From assembly GCA_029256005.1 (NCBI GenBank), contig JAQSYS010000131.1, positions 1 through 5,687 of the forward strand: a stretch of DNA of 5,687 nucleotides, read 5' to 3'. Origin of the DNA: Sedimentibacter sp. (GTDB taxonomy: Bacteria; Bacillota; Clostridia; Tissierellales; Sedimentibacteraceae). The notes beneath the pieces were generated by a model. That model was not told where the DNA came from. It worked only from the letters and a program-made list of their open reading frames with translations, and did no database searches. Below are positions 5,664-5,687 of this stretch, in pieces (position 1 is the first letter of the stretch; every line of letters begins with the position of its first letter). The translations under genes were made by a program, and so were the position numbers.

Positions 5664-5687
5664 TTATTTACAGAAAACTTGGTGAAA

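Overview
The window looks like chromosomal DNA from an anaerobic, low-GC Gram-positive bacterium, probably in the Clostridia. The DNA is A+T-rich and the ribosome binding sites are strong AGGAGG/GGAGG types. Intrinsic terminators have long U-tracts, and two RNA control elements typical of Bacillota are present: a purine riboswitch and a T-box leader. No genus can be named from the sequence alone. I see no mobile element, CRISPR array, tRNA or rRNA.

Layout, left to right. Positions 2-1210 (+) hold the 3' part of a SulP-family anion transporter with a C-terminal STAS domain; its N-terminus lies outside the window. A near-perfect hairpin (1229-1271) ends it and also serves a convergent 50-residue cysteine-rich protein (1311-1463, -) that has its own strong promoter. 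The next roughly 160 bases hold no gene but contain repeated TAAAATGCA words and a long imperfect inverted repeat. A terminator (1684-1715) then closes the minus-strand AzgA/PbuG-type purine permease gene (1726-3186).

The 812 bases between the permease and ilvD are control sequence. On the minus strand there is a promoter, a guanine-class purine riboswitch aptamer (3397-3463), its intrinsic terminator (3345-3369), and then about 160 nt of leader with a G+C-richer, partly structured stretch that I cannot assign. On the plus strand, diverging from it, there is a consensus promoter (3628-3657) and a full T-box leader with an AUC (isoleucine) specifier, antiterminator and terminator. This leads into ilvD, dihydroxyacid dehydratase (3999-5663), probably the first gene of a branched-chain amino acid operon that continues past the right edge.

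Logic of the region. Guanine import is predicted to shut off when guanine is plentiful. Branched-chain amino acid synthesis is predicted to turn on when uncharged tRNA-Ile accumulates. The two outputs diverge from one A+T-rich control region, and both work by transcription attenuation. The genes themselves are ordinary. The parts most worth a second look are the unassigned leader stretch, the short repeats around the small-gene promoter, and the palindrome inside the T-box promoter.
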